Below the pieces are notes generated by a model, which was not told the DNA's origin, made no database searches, and saw only the letters and a program-made list of their open reading frames with translations. Below are positions 47,697 to 59,062 of a DNA stretch of 64,000 bases, in pieces (the first letter of the stretch is position 1; every line of letters starts with the position of its first letter). The stretch is taken from NCBI RefSeq assembly GCF_030410375.1, contig NZ_JAUHHE010000005.1, positions 124,001 through 188,000 of the forward strand, written 5' to 3'. The translations under genes were made by a program, and so were the position numbers. The stretch is from Zwartia vadi. Its GTDB lineage: Bacteria; Pseudomonadota; Gammaproteobacteria; Burkholderiales; Burkholderiaceae_B.

Positions 47697-48970
47697 TAGC
47701 ATGATGTGTTTGATCCCCGAGTCTGACCATCACCTTGCAACACCCATTTGAGTGTTGTGAGTCCTTCGAGTCCGACAGGACCTCGCGCATGGAGTCGATT
47801 GGTGGAAATGCCGATTTCCGCACCCAGTCCGTATTCAAAGCCATCTGCAAAGCAGGTGGGGAGATTAACGTAGACCGAGCTTGAGTCCACCTCGCGTTGA
47901 AACTGCTGGGCATGTGCGATGTGCGTGGTGACGATTGCTTCGGTATGGCCAGAGCCCCAGCGTTCAATGTGCTCGATTGCCTCTGGCATCGAGTCCACAA
48001 TGCGAATGGCCAGAATCGGTCCCAGATACTCGGTGGCCCAGTCTTCGTCTGTTGCGGCTGATGCCTCAGGAACGAGGGCCTGCGTACGTGCACAACCTCT
48101 GAGCTCAACGCCATGCGCAACCAGTCGGTGCGCGAAGGCTGGTAAAAAGTCCTGAGCGATCGCTTGATGCACGAGTAGGGTTTCCATTGCTCCACAGACC
48201 CCATAACGATAGGTCTTGGCGTTGAAGGCGATGTCGGAGGCTTTTTTCAGATCCGCAAATTCGTCCACATACACGTGACAATTACCGTCGAGGTGCTTGA
48301 TCATGGGGACCCGGGCCTCTTCGGCGAGACGTTTAATCAGGCTTTTGCCTCCTCGAGGGATGATGACATCGACATACTCAGTCATGGCGATAAGCGCACC
48401 GACCGCTGCGCGATCAGAGGTCTCGATCACCTGAACCGCCAACTCAGGCAAACCCGCAGCCTTCAGGCCGATGCTCACAATTTTGCCAAGTGCTAGATTG
48501 GAATGCAGCGCCTCGCTGCCTCCTCGCAAAATCGCGGCATTGCCCGACTTTAGGCACAGTGCTGCGGCATCAATCGTGACATTGGGTCTTGATTCGTAGA
48601 TGATCCCGATGACACCAAGCGCTACTCGCATTTGTGCGACCTGCATGCCATTGGGCCGAATTTTAGTAGCGGTCAGTTCGCCGACTGGATCGGGCATTGC
48701 CGCGATCTGTCGCAAGCCTTCGATCATGATGTCGATGCTGCGATCAGAGAGCGTGAGCCGATCAAGGAGCGCGGGTTCGAGCGCGCGTTGTCGCGCGGCC
48801 TCGAGGTCAAGATGATTCGCGGCTTGAAGGGTGGAGCGTTGATCTGATAGGGCATCGGCCATCGCCCGCAGTGCGTGATTTTTTTGCGCACTGCTGGCCC
48901 GCATCATCTGGCGAGACGCTTGACGGGCTTGTCGTCCGATTTGCTGGATTGAATCAAAAATACTAGTCAT
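47696..48970 (-). CDS. proA: Gamma-glutamyl phosphate reductase
   Basis: 424-residue NADPH-dependent enzyme of proline biosynthesis that makes glutamate 5-semialdehyde. It belongs to the aldehyde dehydrogenase superfamily; the catalytic cysteine is in [11 protein letters not shown]. Other conserved parts are [16 protein letters not shown], and [23 protein letters not shown] near the end (read in two parts). proB is not adjacent. It starts 4 bases after the holA stop, so it is in the leuS-lptE-holA-proA transcript. Confidence 0.96.
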   Translation of the reverse strand: MTSIFDSIQQIGRQARQASRQMMRASSAQKNHALRAMADALSDQRSTLQAANHLDLEAARQRALEPALLDRLTLSDRSIDIMIEGLRQIAAMPDPVGELTATKIRPNGMQVAQMRVALGVIGIIYESRPNVTIDAAALCLKSGNAAILRGGSEALHSNLALGKIVSIGLKAAGLPELAVQVIETSDRAAVGALIAMTEYVDVIIPRGGKSLIKRLAEEARVPMIKHLDGNCHVYVDEFADLKKASDIAFNAKTYRYGVCGAMETLLVHQAIAQDFLPAFAHRLVAHGVELRGCARTQALVPEASAATDEDWATEYLGPILAIRIVDSMPEAIEHIERWGSGHTEAIVTTHIAHAQQFQREVDSSSVYVNLPTCFADGFEYGLGAEIGISTNRLHARGPVGLEGLTTLKWVLQGDGQTRGSNTSC

Positions 48971-48974
48971 AGAA

Positions 48975-50012
48975 TTAAGTCGGTTTAAAAGCGATACGCA
49001 TCGCGAGGCGGTTCATTTCTTCCCAGGGATCCTGCAAGCGTCCGGAAACGTGGAGTCCTTTGATCAGTCGGTCAACTTCGTGCGCATGTTGAACGGCAGC
49101 GGGCCAGCTTCGAGGCGATACGCGGGCAAGGGCCTTGCGCACAAGCGGTTCACGCGAACCAAAGACTCGCTGTGAGCGTAGCACGCCGGACAAGTCCTGT
49201 CCTGCTTCTACGGCTTGCGCAATCCTTGCAAGCGTTCTGATTTCTTCTCCCACAGCCCAAAGAACGAGCGGCAACGCTTCGCCTTCGGCTTTTAGACCAT
49301 CCATGATCCGAATCATGCGCGGTACATCCCCGGCAAGCATGGCATCTCGCAAGCCAAACACGTCATAGCGTGCGACGTTCATGACGGATTGCTCAATGTC
49401 TTTCGCGGCAAGTTTACCGGGCTCAAAGAGCAGACCGAGCTTGAGAATTTCCTGATGCGCGGCCAGAAGATTGCCCTCTACTTTGTCAGCGAGCCATTGA
49501 AGTGTTTCGGGATCGGTTTCTTGTGATTGGCGAGCCAGTCGTTCTGCAATCCAGCGAGGTAGCTGCGCACGCTCCACGCTTGGGATGTCGATAAATTTCC
49601 CGGACGATTGCAAGGCGCTTGCCCACTTGCTTTCCCGAGAGGCTTTATCCAGCCTTGGAAGCGAGATGATCGTCAGTACATCGTCTGCGGACTGGCCGGC
49701 ACAGCGTTTGGCTAGGGAGATAAGCGCTTCTGCACCCGTTTTACCCGGTTTTCCTGTTGGCAGGGATATTTCGACGAGTTGTTTGTCGCCAAACAACGAG
49801 CCGCTTTGGCTTGCCATGCCAAGTGCGCTCCAATCACTTCGCGCATCCATGACAAAAGCGTTGCGTTCAACAAAGCCCGCTGCCCGGGCAATCCCACGCA
49901 AAGCATCCGTTGCCTCAATTGTGAGTAATGGATCGTCGCCCGTCATCACGAACAAAGCCGCCAGGTTTGCGCCTGGTCGGCTAAGTTCATTGATCAGGCG
50001 TTGTGCATCCAC
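48975..50012 (-). CDS. holA: DNA polymerase III delta subunit
   Basis: 345-residue clamp-loader subunit that opens the beta sliding clamp. The N-terminal AAA+-like fold is visible in [19 protein letters not shown], with the beta-binding segment [13 protein letters not shown]. The Walker motif is degenerate, as is usual for delta. The central [19 protein letters not shown] and C-terminal helical collar match HolA. It lies 12 bases after lptE, the conserved leuS-lptE-holA order. Confidence 0.96.
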   Translation of the reverse strand: MDAQRLINELSRPGANLAALFVMTGDDPLLTIEATDALRGIARAAGFVERNAFVMDARSDWSALGMASQSGSLFGDKQLVEISLPTGKPGKTGAEALISLAKRCAGQSADDVLTIISLPRLDKASRESKWASALQSSGKFIDIPSVERAQLPRWIAERLARQSQETDPETLQWLADKVEGNLLAAHQEILKLGLLFEPGKLAAKDIEQSVMNVARYDVFGLRDAMLAGDVPRMIRIMDGLKAEGEALPLVLWAVGEEIRTLARIAQAVEAGQDLSGVLRSQRVFGSREPLVRKALARVSPRSWPAAVQHAHEVDRLIKGLHVSGRLQDPWEEMNRLAMRIAFKPT

Positions 50013-50024
50013 GGGGTGTTCTGC

Positions 50025-50738
50025 TTAACCGCCGGGGTTAACCGGTACTGGCAGGGGTGTGAGTGAAGGATTTTGCCAAGGTGCAGGGACAATAGTGGGG
50101 GCCTGAACAGGCATGGCTTGTTCGATGTTTCCTTGCTGAGCAGGAGAGGCCGAGTTCAACTCATCCCAGCGTTGCTTGATATCCGGAGCGGTCAGGCGTC
50201 GCATCATGCGCGCGACCAGGCTTTTTTGCATGTCTCGATAGAGGGTGACGGCTTCGCCTTCTTTGGCCTGAACGACGCGCTCATCGAAAGGCATTGAACG
50301 CGCCGCCGATAGTGTGGTGTCCGGCAAAACGATCTGATTTTTTGCATTGACCAGACGGAAGGTATAGACCAGAGTGAGTTCGAATTCCTCTGGTTTGCCT
50401 TGCGCATTCAAGGAAACAATCCGGGAGTTACGGACTTCGGAGACCTGCTCCAGACGGGCTTGCGGGACCGTGTTCGGATTGACGCGCGCCTTGTCACCAG
50501 GCGCGACAGGGATGCTGTCGCTCGGCTCAATGATCACAGTGTTGGGCGAGGCGGCTCTGATTGCCCGACGCACATCTGCACCAAACTGTGAGTTTTGGGG
50601 GATCGTAATCGCCAGCGAGTCAAAGGGCATTGGCGTGACGCCTTGCATTTTGAAGCCACAGCCTGCCATTGACAAGCCGATCAACCCCAAAAGCAAGAAA
50701 CGCCACATCACTAAGAAACGCGCTGAGGACTGAATCAT
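50025..50738 (-). CDS. lptE: LPS-assembly lipoprotein LptE
   Basis: 237-residue outer-membrane lipoprotein that plugs the LptD translocon in lipopolysaccharide export. The signal peptide ends in the lipobox SMAGC, with the acylated cysteine at residue 27, followed by GFKMQG as in the family. The body is weakly conserved, and a Pro/Gln-rich tail of about 40 residues (MPVQAPTIVPAPWQNP) extends the protein beyond the E. coli length of 193. Position between leuS and holA supports the call. Confidence 0.95.
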   Translation of the reverse strand: MIQSSARFLVMWRFLLLGLIGLSMAGCGFKMQGVTPMPFDSLAITIPQNSQFGADVRRAIRAASPNTVIIEPSDSIPVAPGDKARVNPNTVPQARLEQVSEVRNSRIVSLNAQGKPEEFELTLVYTFRLVNAKNQIVLPDTTLSAARSMPFDERVVQAKEGEAVTLYRDMQKSLVARMMRRLTAPDIKQRWDELNSASPAQQGNIEQAMPVQAPTIVPAPWQNPSLTPLPVPVNPGG

Positions 50739-50751
50739 CGAGTTTTTCCCG

Positions 50752-53412
50752 TTAGCCGACTACGTTGACAAGTTTGCCAGGTACTACGATGACCCGCTTG
50801 GGTGGGCGACCTTCGAGGTTACGCACCACAGCATCGTGCGCAACGGCGAGTTGTTCGATTTGCTCACGCGTTGCTTCACGCGCGACGCTTAGGTTGCCGC
50901 GTAGTTTTCCATTGACTTGCAGAACCAGTTCAACCTCATCAGTGATGAGAGCTGACTCGTCCACAGCAGGCCAAGGCGCATCGAGCAAGTCACCATAAGG
51001 CTTCGCATAGCCAAGCTCCGCCCAAAGCTGCCAGGTGATGTGTGGCACCACAGGGTAGAGTACTCTGAGCAGTATGCCAATTGTTTCAGCGGTGGCAGCC
51101 TGAGCAAAACTGGAGTCTCCTAGGTTGGCATCATCGATTGCGTTGAGCATTTTCATGCAAGCGGAGACGACTGTGTTGTACTGAATACGCTGGTAGTCGT
51201 AATCTGCTTGTTTGAGGAGAGCATGGATGTCGAAGCGCAGTTGTTTGACTTCTTTGGGCGCAGACGCCCAGTCAGAAACTGCAGCCTGCAAACCCGCCGC
51301 GATCAGTTCTTTCTTTTGAAAGCCTAAGGCCCAGAGTCGACGTAAAAAGCGGTTTGAGCCCTCTACACCCGAGTCGGACCATTCAAGCGTTTGCTCGGGC
51401 GGGCTTGTGAACATGACGAATAAACGGGCAGTGTCCGCGCCTTGGGTATCGATGAGTGACTGAGGGTCTACGCCGTTATTTTTAGACTTGGACATTGTGC
51501 CGACACCACCGTAGGTGATTTCGCGTCCGTCGCTTTTGAGTCGCGCACCAATGATCGCGCCTTTTGCATCGTAAGTGTTTTCAACTTCTTCAGGCCAAAA
51601 ATACTCAATGCCGCCTTTTTCATTTTTGGCCGAGTAAATGTGGTTGAGCACCATGCCTTGGCACAAGAGTTTGGTAAAGGGCTCGTCGAATTTGACCAGA
51701 CCCAGGTCACGCATCACGCGGGTCCAGAAGCGCGCATACAACAAGTGCATGACTGCATGTTCGATCCCGCCGATGTATTGATCCATCGGCATCCAGTAGT
51801 CGTTGCGCGCGTCAACCATGGCCTGATCATTGCCAGGCGAGGTGTAACGCATGAAATACCACGACGAATCCACAAACGTATCCATGGTGTCGGTTTCGCG
51901 TCGCGCATCCTTACCGCAACTCGGACATACGCACTTTAAAAATGCAGCATGTTTGGCCAGTGGGTTACCGCTACCGTCAGGGATGAGGTCTTCTGGCAGC
52001 ACCACTGGCAGGTCTTTTTCGGGTACGGGTACGGCCCCGCAATCGTCGCAGTGGATGATGGGGATCGGTGTCCCCCAGTATCGCTGGCGGGAGATGCCCC
52101 AGTCACGCAGACGCCAAGTTGTTTGACGTTGACCTAACCCGCGCGCCTCAAGCTCGCCGGCAATGGCGTCAATCGCTTGCGAAAATTTTAAGCCATCGTA
52201 CTTGCCTGAGTGGATCAGGTGGCCAGATTGTTTGTCTGCGTAGGATTCTTGCCAAACCTTGTCGTCAAAGGGTTTGTCACCGACTTGAACAACTTGTTTG
52301 ATCGGAATGCCATACTTATTAGCAAAAGCGAAGTCGCGCTCATCGTGAGCCGGGACGCCCATGACCGCGCCATCTCCGTAACTCATGAGCACGTAATTGC
52401 CCACCCAGACAGGAATGGCTTGATCAGTCAGTGGGTGACGAACAAATAGTCCAGTCTCTAAACCCTCTTTTTCGCGCGTCGCCATTTCGGCTTCAGTGGT
52501 GCCGCCTTGTTTGCATCGCTCAATAAAGGCTGCGAGGGCAGGATTATTCAGTGCTGCATGCTGGGCGATAGGATGCTCGGGGGCGACAGCACAAAAAGTC
52601 ACGCCCATCACCGTATCCGCACGCGTGGTGAACACATACATCAAGCCGTCCTGAATCAGCTGACCAGAAGCATCTTTGATGTCGTGGGGGAAAGCGAAAC
52701 GAACACCCTCGCTCTTGCCGATCCAGTTTTCCTGCATGGCGCGCACACGGTCGGGCCAGCCAGATAAACCCTGTTGGACTTGTTCGAGCAGTTCACTGGC
52801 ATAGTCAGTGATGCGCAGGTAGTAGCCAGGGATTTCACGCTTTTCAACGAGTGCGCCTGAGCGCCAGCCGCGTCCGTCGACCACTTGTTCATTGGCAAGT
52901 ACTGTATTGTCAACCGGATCCCAATTTACAACCTGTGTCTTGCGGTAGGCGATGCCCTTGTCGAGCATCTTGAGAAAGAGCCATTGGTTCCATTTGTAAT
53001 AGGATGGATCGCAGGCGCACATTTCGCGCGACCAGTCGATCGCCAAACCCATCGCCTTCATTTGTTTTTTCATATAGGCGATGTTGTCATAGGTCCACTT
53101 GGCTGGCGGTACCTTGGACTTGATCGCTGCATTTTCAGCGGGCATGCCGAAGGCATCCCAGCCCATTGGCATCAGCACGTTATAGCCGCGCATGCGGAGC
53201 TGCCGCGCCATCATGTCATTGATGGTGTAGTTGCGGACATGGCCCATGTGTAATTTGCCACTTGGGTAGGGCAACATTGAACATGCATAAAACTTTGGTT
53301 TGGGTTGTCCCTGCGCGTTAAGCGCGCCTTCGGTGACGCGATAAGCATCTCGGGCATCCCAGTTAGCGTGGGCAAGATTTTCAACAACAGTGGGTAAGTA
53401 GCGTTCCTGCAT
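50752..53412 (-). CDS. leuS: Leucyl-tRNA synthetase
   Basis: 886-residue class I synthetase with an editing domain. The HIGH motif is HMGH in [12 protein letters not shown], and the KMSKS motif is TMSKSKNNG. The editing (CP1) domain contains the TTRADTVMG region. The ATG at 53412 is preferred; an in-frame TTG lies at 53424. It is the first gene of the leuS-lptE-holA-proA-hemJ run, and 13 bases separate it from lptE. Confidence 0.97.
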   Translation of the reverse strand: MQERYLPTVVENLAHANWDARDAYRVTEGALNAQGQPKPKFYACSMLPYPSGKLHMGHVRNYTINDMMARQLRMRGYNVLMPMGWDAFGMPAENAAIKSKVPPAKWTYDNIAYMKKQMKAMGLAIDWSREMCACDPSYYKWNQWLFLKMLDKGIAYRKTQVVNWDPVDNTVLANEQVVDGRGWRSGALVEKREIPGYYLRITDYASELLEQVQQGLSGWPDRVRAMQENWIGKSEGVRFAFPHDIKDASGQLIQDGLMYVFTTRADTVMGVTFCAVAPEHPIAQHAALNNPALAAFIERCKQGGTTEAEMATREKEGLETGLFVRHPLTDQAIPVWVGNYVLMSYGDGAVMGVPAHDERDFAFANKYGIPIKQVVQVGDKPFDDKVWQESYADKQSGHLIHSGKYDGLKFSQAIDAIAGELEARGLGQRQTTWRLRDWGISRQRYWGTPIPIIHCDDCGAVPVPEKDLPVVLPEDLIPDGSGNPLAKHAAFLKCVCPSCGKDARRETDTMDTFVDSSWYFMRYTSPGNDQAMVDARNDYWMPMDQYIGGIEHAVMHLLYARFWTRVMRDLGLVKFDEPFTKLLCQGMVLNHIYSAKNEKGGIEYFWPEEVENTYDAKGAIIGARLKSDGREITYGGVGTMSKSKNNGVDPQSLIDTQGADTARLFVMFTSPPEQTLEWSDSGVEGSNRFLRRLWALGFQKKELIAAGLQAAVSDWASAPKEVKQLRFDIHALLKQADYDYQRIQYNTVVSACMKMLNAIDDANLGDSSFAQAATAETIGILLRVLYPVVPHITWQLWAELGYAKPYGDLLDAPWPAVDESALITDEVELVLQVNGKLRGNLSVAREATREQIEQLAVAHDAVVRNLEGRPPKRVIVVPGKLVNVVG

Positions 53413-53504
53413 TGCGACAGCCAAAAAAGGTGGGGGCGCTGAGGCGCCGAATCAGTCTGACATTATAGGTCGTACTGAGGGCGAAGCGTTGCAAGGTAGA
53501 CGTT

Positions 53505-53536
53505 CAAAAACAAACAGCCTCGCTAGGCGAGGCTGT
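53505..53536 (-). terminator. Rho-independent terminator after rpmG
   Basis: A 10-bp stem ACAGCCTCGC with its complement around loop TAG (53514-53536). Read on the minus strand it is followed by a T-rich run (TTGTTTTTG). It ends the rpmB-rpmG transcript, 45 bases past the rpmG stop, and separates it from leuS. Confidence 0.88.
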
Positions 53537-53580
53537 CTATGATGATGTCCTGTGAGTGACTCACAGATTTTGAACAAACT

Positions 53581-53748
53581 TTACTTGAGTTTTGTTTCTT
53601 TGTAGTCAACGTGCTTGCGAGCAACTGGATCAAATTTCTTGATCAGCATTTTCTCGGGCATGTTGCGCTTGTTCTTTGTCGTTGTATAGAAATGACCCGT
53701 TCCAGCGCTGGACTCGAGCTTAATCTTTTCGCGTGTACCTTTTGCCAT
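53581..53748 (-). CDS. rpmG: Ribosomal protein L33
   Basis: 55-residue 50S protein. The frame reads [20 protein letters not shown], then [21 protein letters not shown], then the [19 protein letters not shown] end, a near-standard proteobacterial L33. The zinc-binding cysteines of the C+ type are absent, so this is the zinc-free form. GGAG lies upstream of the ATG. It follows rpmB by 29 bases, the conserved rpmB-rpmG operon. Confidence 0.98.
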   Translation of the reverse strand: MAKGTREKIKLESSAGTGHFYTTTKNKRNMPEKMLIKKFDPVARKHVDYKETKLK

Positions 53749-53777
53749 GTTGGGCTCCTATGGGCGAGTGTGTCGAG

Positions 53778-54014
53778 TTAGGCGACTTCGCCGCGTGCGC
53801 GGAGGTCAGCCAGAACGGCATCAATGCCATTTTTGTCGATCGTACGCAGGGCGTTAGTGGACACGCGCAGGCGCACCCAACGGTTTTCGCTTTCAACCCA
53901 AAAACGACGTGACTGCAGGTTAGGCAGAAAACGACGCTTGGTTTTGTTGTTAGCGTGAGAAACGTTATTGCCCACCATGGGCTTTTTTCCAGTCACTTGG
54001 CATACACGTGCCAT
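53778..54014 (-). CDS. rpmB: Ribosomal protein L28
   Basis: 78-residue 50S protein, first of the rpmB-rpmG operon. The N-terminus [20 protein letters not shown] and the [13 protein letters not shown] segment are characteristic. There is no zinc-binding cysteine set. Length matches E. coli L28 (78). Confidence 0.98.
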   Translation of the reverse strand: MARVCQVTGKKPMVGNNVSHANNKTKRRFLPNLQSRRFWVESENRWVRLRVSTNALRTIDKNGIDAVLADLRARGEVA

Positions 54015-54085
54015 GGCTACACCTATTATGTTTGTTCAGATTTTCACATCAAGTCTGACATTCTAATACGAAATCAAGCATTTAA

Positions 54086-55342
54086 TCAAACGCCGGGGCT
54101 GGCGCGCCTAGCCATTGCCCCTGCGAGACAAGACATGGAGGCACAACCAGCCATGACAAATGCCAGGGGGAGGGGGCCGGGGATTTGCAGCAGGCTAATC
54201 AGTAGGCCTGCCAGGGCGCCACAAGAAATAGACAAGGTTCCCATCAAGGCAGAGGCCGAGCCAAGCTGACGGCCTTGGTCCGAAAGCGCCAGGGCGGCGG
54301 TATTGGGGCCCACAAAGCCATAGCAAAACATGAAAACCATCAAACTACCCATGATCGAGGCCAGCGTGGCCAGGCTAGTGACTGCCGCCAGGAGAGAGAA
54401 CAGTCCGGCCACCATCATGCCTCCAAGCGCCCAGGGGAGGATTGCGTTCGGACTGTGCTTTTTTAAGAGTCTGGCGCTGACTTGGGAGCCGGCGATCAGG
54501 CACATAGCGTTCAAACCGAATAAGAGGCCGTATGTTTGCGGGCTGACGCCATAATGTTGAATAAAGAGCCTGGGGGAGCCAACGATGTATCCAAACAAGG
54601 TTGCCGAGGCCAGCCCTCCCGACAGAGCAAAAGCCATGAACCTTCTGTGTAGGATCAGCCCCTCGTAAGTCCTGAAAATATTTCCCCAGCTCAGGGGGGT
54701 GCGATTTTCCGGAGGCAGGCTCTCGATCATGACTTTGGACAAGGTCCAAAGCAATGCGATCCCGCAGAGGGTGATTGTGACAAAAATACCGCGCCAGCCC
54801 ACCCATGCCAGAACCTGAGCGCCCAAAACAGGTGCGAGGATGGGGGCGATGCCCATGATGAGCATCAGCATCGATAAGGCACGCGCAGCCTCTTGTGTGT
54901 TGTAGTGGTCTCGCACGACCGCACGCGGGATCACCATGCCCGCGGCACCGCCCAGCGCCTGAAAAATGCGGCTGATAGTCAGAAACTCAACAGTTGGAGC
55001 AAGCGCGCAGCCGGCGGAGGCCAGAATATAGATGACGAGCGCACCATATAAAGGGGGCTTGCGTCCAAAACGATCTGCCAGAGGACCATAAATCAGTTGG
55101 GCGCCCGCCATCCCGAGCAAATAGGCGGCGAGTGTGCGTTCCACCTCGCTGCTTTGAGCGCCGAGCCCGCTGGCAATATCAGGAAAGGCTGGCAAGTACA
55201 TGTCAATCGATAGCGGACCGATTGCAGTCAAGGCACCCATCAAAATGAGCCAGCCGGGCAATCCCATGGCGGCGAGTCTGGAGCGCATGTTGTGTGAATG
55301 CCTTTGAAAAAACTTTTGGAGCCGATGGACTGACTTTATCAT
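54086..55342 (-). CDS. Bcr/CflA-type MFS drug efflux transporter
   Basis: 418-residue major facilitator with 12 predicted helices. The Bcr/CflA signature is clear: helix 1 with IGPLSIDMYLPAFPDIA, then the loop GPLADRFGRKPPL between helices 2 and 3. The ATG at 55342 has AGGA just upstream and gives an 18-residue basic leader; ATG 55288 would give a more typical N-terminus. Substrates in the family include bicyclomycin, chloramphenicol and dipeptides. It is a single-gene unit. Confidence 0.93.
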   Translation of the reverse strand: MIKSVHRLQKFFQRHSHNMRSRLAAMGLPGWLILMGALTAIGPLSIDMYLPAFPDIASGLGAQSSEVERTLAAYLLGMAGAQLIYGPLADRFGRKPPLYGALVIYILASAGCALAPTVEFLTISRIFQALGGAAGMVIPRAVVRDHYNTQEAARALSMLMLIMGIAPILAPVLGAQVLAWVGWRGIFVTITLCGIALLWTLSKVMIESLPPENRTPLSWGNIFRTYEGLILHRRFMAFALSGGLASATLFGYIVGSPRLFIQHYGVSPQTYGLLFGLNAMCLIAGSQVSARLLKKHSPNAILPWALGGMMVAGLFSLLAAVTSLATLASIMGSLMVFMFCYGFVGPNTAALALSDQGRQLGSASALMGTLSISCGALAGLLISLLQIPGPLPLAFVMAGCASMSCLAGAMARRASPGV

Positions 55343-55485
55343 GCCGTCCTATTGCGTGTGGATGCGGTTGACACTGCGAGCGTGGCGCGCGTTACAACAG
55401 TTAAATATTAAGTAAAACAGAGTATTTTCTACTCAGGAAAAATCAGATACATTGAAAAAGTCCAATTGACTCATGAGGCCAAAAC

Positions 55486-56745
55486 GTGAATCCTTTGATC
55501 GCATCGATTGAAAAAAAGTTGGAAAGTTTGCCGATTGGCTTGGGGCTTGTTTTGCCTGATGGCACCCGGCTTGGCCCAAGTGATGCGCCGGTGACTCTTG
55601 TTGCCAAGCAGAACAAGGCTCTTGCACATTTGGCTTCTGGCCAGGTCGGTTTGATTGGACAAGATTACGTGGAAGGTGTGTGCGATGTGCGTGGATCGAT
55701 GCGAGACATCATGGCGGCAGCAGCTTCGATTTTGCCCGGCTCACCACTTGAGGCTGCACGGATGGGCTGGCTCACAGGGGTTATTTCAAGGGTGATGTCC
55801 GTTTGGCGGCATTCCATTGAACGGGATGCCCGTCATATTGAGTTTCATTATGACCTGTCGGATGACTTTTATGGTTTGTGGCTCGATCCGCGACGGGTTT
55901 ATTCGTGTGCTTATTATGAAACGCCATCGATGAGTTTGGCCCAAGCGCAAGAGGCCAAGCTTGACTTGATCTGCCGCAAGCTCCGACTCTCGTCTGGCGA
56001 GCGTTTTCTCGATGTGGGTGCTGGCTGGGGTGGACTGTTGCTTTGGGCGGCTGAGCACTATGGCGTGGATGCGACGGGCATTACCCTGTCTCGTAATCAG
56101 CATGCGCATGTTTCGCGCTTGATTGAAGAAAAAGGCTTGGGGGCGCGCGTGCGCGTCAAATTGTTGGACTATCGCAAGCTGGATCAATCACAGCCCTTTG
56201 ACAAGATCGCATCAGTTGGGATGTTTGAGCACGTAGGTCGCGCGCAGCTCAAAACTTACTTTGAGCGGCTGAGTCAGCTTTTGCGCCCAGGCGGGTTGAT
56301 TTTGAACCACGGCATCACTGCCGGTGGATTGCATAATGATCAGCTCGGTAACGGCATGGGTGATTTCATTGAAAAATATATTTTCCCAGGCGGTGAGCTG
56401 GTGCACATTGGCGATGTGATCAGCGAGCTCAGCGCGGGCGGACTCGAAGCGCTTGATATAGAAAATCTCAGACCACACTATGCGCGGACACTTTGGGCCT
56501 GGAGCGATGCGCTTGAGGCCAGGCTTGATGAAGCGGCGAAGGTCTTAACTGGTGAACAAGGTGCACGCGCGCTCAGGGCTTATCGTATGTATCTTGCAGG
56601 ATGTGCCAAGGGTTTTGAAAGCGGTTGGGTGGCGCTGCATCAAGTTCTGGCCCAGCATTCTCCTACCGGTCGAACAGACGAGTTAGACGAGCCCGCCGAT
56701 CAAGCCTATCCCTGGCGGCGCGATTATATTTACGCAAAGCGCTGA
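55486..56745 (+). CDS. Cyclopropane-fatty-acyl-phospholipid synthase family
   Basis: 419-residue SAM-dependent enzyme that adds methylene across double bonds of phospholipid acyl chains. The N-terminal lipid-contact region precedes the methyltransferase core with FHYDLSDDFYGLWLD, the SAM motif LDVGAGWGGL, and the active-site segments SVGMFEHVG and EKYIFPGGELVH. Start is a GTG at 55486 with GAGG 7 bases upstream. Closest types are the CFA synthase-like proteins common in this order. Its stop is 3 bases from the convergent luciferase-like gene. Confidence 0.93.
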   Translation: MNPLIASIEKKLESLPIGLGLVLPDGTRLGPSDAPVTLVAKQNKALAHLASGQVGLIGQDYVEGVCDVRGSMRDIMAAAASILPGSPLEAARMGWLTGVISRVMSVWRHSIERDARHIEFHYDLSDDFYGLWLDPRRVYSCAYYETPSMSLAQAQEAKLDLICRKLRLSSGERFLDVGAGWGGLLLWAAEHYGVDATGITLSRNQHAHVSRLIEEKGLGARVRVKLLDYRKLDQSQPFDKIASVGMFEHVGRAQLKTYFERLSQLLRPGGLILNHGITAGGLHNDQLGNGMGDFIEKYIFPGGELVHIGDVISELSAGGLEALDIENLRPHYARTLWAWSDALEARLDEAAKVLTGEQGARALRAYRMYLAGCAKGFESGWVALHQVLAQHSPTGRTDELDEPADQAYPWRRDYIYAKR

Positions 56746-56748
56746 GAC

Positions 56749-57765
56749 TTAAGCCGCCATTGCGGACGATACTTCGATCCCTTTGACTGCCTGCGCTGCG
56801 ATCTCAAAAGAGCGTAGACGTGCTTGATGGTCAAAAATTTGACCCGTGATCATCAGCTCGTTCGCGCCTGTTTGATGGACGAGACGTTCAAGTCCTTTTC
56901 GGACTGTTTCTGGGCTGCCGACCACCGAACAGGCGAGTTGCTCATTGACTGAGATTTTTTCGTGGGGCGTCCAAAAAGTTTCAATATCATCGATCGGGGG
57001 GGGTAATTGTCCGCGGGTATTTCGGCGCATGCGTGTAGCGTGTTGCTGGTGGGTGGTAAAGAGGTATTTAGCCTCCTCGTCAGTTTCTGCGGCAATCACG
57101 TTGACCCCAACCATGGCGTGTGGTTTGGCTTGTTGAGCAGAGGGCTTAAATAATCCTTTGTAGGCACGCATCGCATCGAGCAAATAGTCTGGCGCAAAAT
57201 GCGAAGCAAAGGCATAAGGCAGACCAAAATGAGCAGCGAGTTGGGCGCCGTAGAGACTGGAACCTAAAATCCAGATGGGTACGTGAAGTCCCGCCCCGGG
57301 AATGGCTTTGACGGCTTGGCCAGGTTGTAAGTCGTCGAAGTAGTGTTGCAGCTCTTGAACATCCTGAGGAAATTGATCCGAATTGCCCAAGAGGTCTCTT
57401 CGTAACGCGCGTGCGGTCATCTGGTCAGTGCCAGGCGCTCGGCCCAGTCCGAGATCAATCCGGCCAGGAAATAACGAGGCCAGCGTGCCAAATTGCTCTG
57501 CGATCACCAGGGGTGCGTGATTGGGTAGCATGATCCCTCCAGAGCCAACGCGGATATGGTTGGTGCCACCCGCCACGTAGGCGATGACCACAGCGGTCGC
57601 GGAACTGGCGTTGCCTGTCATATTGTGGTGTTCAGCGAGCCAATAGCGCGTGTAGCCCCATTTTTCAGCATGCTGGGCCAAATCGCGAGAGTTGTGCAGG
57701 GCGTCAGCCGCTGTAAACCCTTGTGGAATGGGGGACAGGTCGAGAATCGAATAGGGGATGCTCAT
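56749..57765 (-). CDS. Luciferase-like flavin monooxygenase (YhbW-like)
   Basis: 338-residue LLM-class protein with a TIM-barrel fold. The N-terminus [18 protein letters not shown], the WLAEHHNM segment and the [11 protein letters not shown] loop are typical of the YhbW/MsnO8 subgroup of FMN-dependent monooxygenases. Substrate and reaction are unknown. It is divergent from the thiolase gene with a 111-base gap between starts. Confidence 0.92.
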   Translation of the reverse strand: MSIPYSILDLSPIPQGFTAADALHNSRDLAQHAEKWGYTRYWLAEHHNMTGNASSATAVVIAYVAGGTNHIRVGSGGIMLPNHAPLVIAEQFGTLASLFPGRIDLGLGRAPGTDQMTARALRRDLLGNSDQFPQDVQELQHYFDDLQPGQAVKAIPGAGLHVPIWILGSSLYGAQLAAHFGLPYAFASHFAPDYLLDAMRAYKGLFKPSAQQAKPHAMVGVNVIAAETDEEAKYLFTTHQQHATRMRRNTRGQLPPPIDDIETFWTPHEKISVNEQLACSVVGSPETVRKGLERLVHQTGANELMITGQIFDHQARLRSFEIAAQAVKGIEVSSAMAA

Positions 57766-57876
57766 AGGTGTCTCGTGAGTGTCTAAGCAGGTTATGCTAA
57801 TGCAGATAGTCCTGATATTACTTTTTTATACGCAGGATGCAATGCCATTTTTCTTTCAATGTCTAAGGAGCGCGCG

Positions 57877-59058
57877 ATGCGTGAAGTATTTATAACTGGA
57901 GCTGCCAGAACCGCCGTGGGTGATTTTGGAGGAGGTCTCAAAGATGTCGCGCCGATTGACTTGGGTACGACAGTTGTCAAAGCCGTGATCGAGCGCTCTG
58001 GCGTGGATGGTAAACAAGTCGGACATCTTGCATTTGGACATGTTGTTCACACAGAAGCTCGGGACATGTATTTGTCGCGTGTGGTTGCCTTGAATGCAGG
58101 GCTGCCTCAGACATGCGCCGCCTTTAACGTCAATCGCTTGTGCGGTTCGGGGTTGCAGGCGATCGTCTCAAGCGCCCAGTCGATTTTGCTGGGTGATACC
58201 GAGATGGCGATCGGTGGTGGCGCGGAGTCGATGAGCCGCGGCGGTTACCTTTCTCAGACGCAGCGCTTTGGCGCGCGAATGGGTGATTCGACCGTTATCG
58301 ATATGATGGTGGGGGCGCTGACGGATCCATTTGATCGCACGCACATGGGTATCACTGCAGAAGCGGTGGCCAAGCAGTTTGGTATTTCCCGCGCAGATCA
58401 GGATGCGCTGGCTGTCGAGTCCCATCGCCGTGCAGCCCAGGCTCAGGACGAAGGACGCTTTAATGAGCAGATCGTGCCGGTTGTCATCAAAACACGCAAA
58501 GGCGAGGTTGAGTTCAAAGTGGATGAGCACCCGCGCCGTGATGTGTCACTCGAAGGCCTCTCTTCCCTGCGTGCTGTCTTTGTTAAAGAAAACGGGACTG
58601 TCACGGCTGGTAATGCGTCCGGTATTAACGACGGTGCCGCGGCGGTACTCATGATGAGCGGCGAAGCCGTCAAGTCCAGCGGTGCTAAGCCACTGGCACG
58701 TCTGGTGGCCTACGCACACGCGGGTGTTGACCCCAAGATCATGGGTATCGGTCCTGTCCCCGCTACGCAGGCAGTGATGAAGCGTGCAGGTCTGACGATC
58801 GATCAAATGGACGTAATCGAGGCCAATGAAGCATTCGCCGCGCAAGCTTGTGCGGTTGCCAAAGAGCTCAAGCTGGATTCAAAAAAGCTCAACCCCAATG
58901 GCAGCGGTATCTCGCTGGGTCATCCCATTGGCGCGACTGGTGCCATCGTGACGACCAAAGCTATTTACGAATTGCATCGTACGGGTGGAAGATACGCTCT
59001 GGTGACGATGTGTATTGGTGGCGGTCAGGGGATTGCGGCGATTTTCGAAAGAGTTTGA
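57877..59058 (+). CDS. Acetyl-CoA acetyltransferase (thiolase)
   Basis: 393-residue thiolase that condenses two acetyl-CoA or splits 3-oxoacyl-CoA. The acylated cysteine is Cys89 in NRLCGSGLQA; His349 in GHPIGATGA and Cys379 in MCIGGGQG complete the active site. AAGGAG sits about 9 bases before the ATG at 57877; an ATG at 57859 comes before this site and is unlikely. It could work with the CoA-transferase at 29572-30941 in acetoacetate use or provide acetoacetyl-CoA for polyester synthesis; 3-oxoadipyl-CoA thiolase is another option. Confidence 0.94.
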   Translation: MREVFITGAARTAVGDFGGGLKDVAPIDLGTTVVKAVIERSGVDGKQVGHLAFGHVVHTEARDMYLSRVVALNAGLPQTCAAFNVNRLCGSGLQAIVSSAQSILLGDTEMAIGGGAESMSRGGYLSQTQRFGARMGDSTVIDMMVGALTDPFDRTHMGITAEAVAKQFGISRADQDALAVESHRRAAQAQDEGRFNEQIVPVVIKTRKGEVEFKVDEHPRRDVSLEGLSSLRAVFVKENGTVTAGNASGINDGAAAVLMMSGEAVKSSGAKPLARLVAYAHAGVDPKIMGIGPVPATQAVMKRAGLTIDQMDVIEANEAFAAQACAVAKELKLDSKKLNPNGSGISLGHPIGATGAIVTTKAIYELHRTGGRYALVTMCIGGGQGIAAIFERV

Positions 59059-59062
59059 TTGC

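Noticed and set aside
53551-53565. TGTGAG-TGA-CTCACA as a second terminator or Crp-type site
   Set aside because: The stem is short and lies between the rpmG stop and a much stronger terminator; no gene start is placed for regulation.
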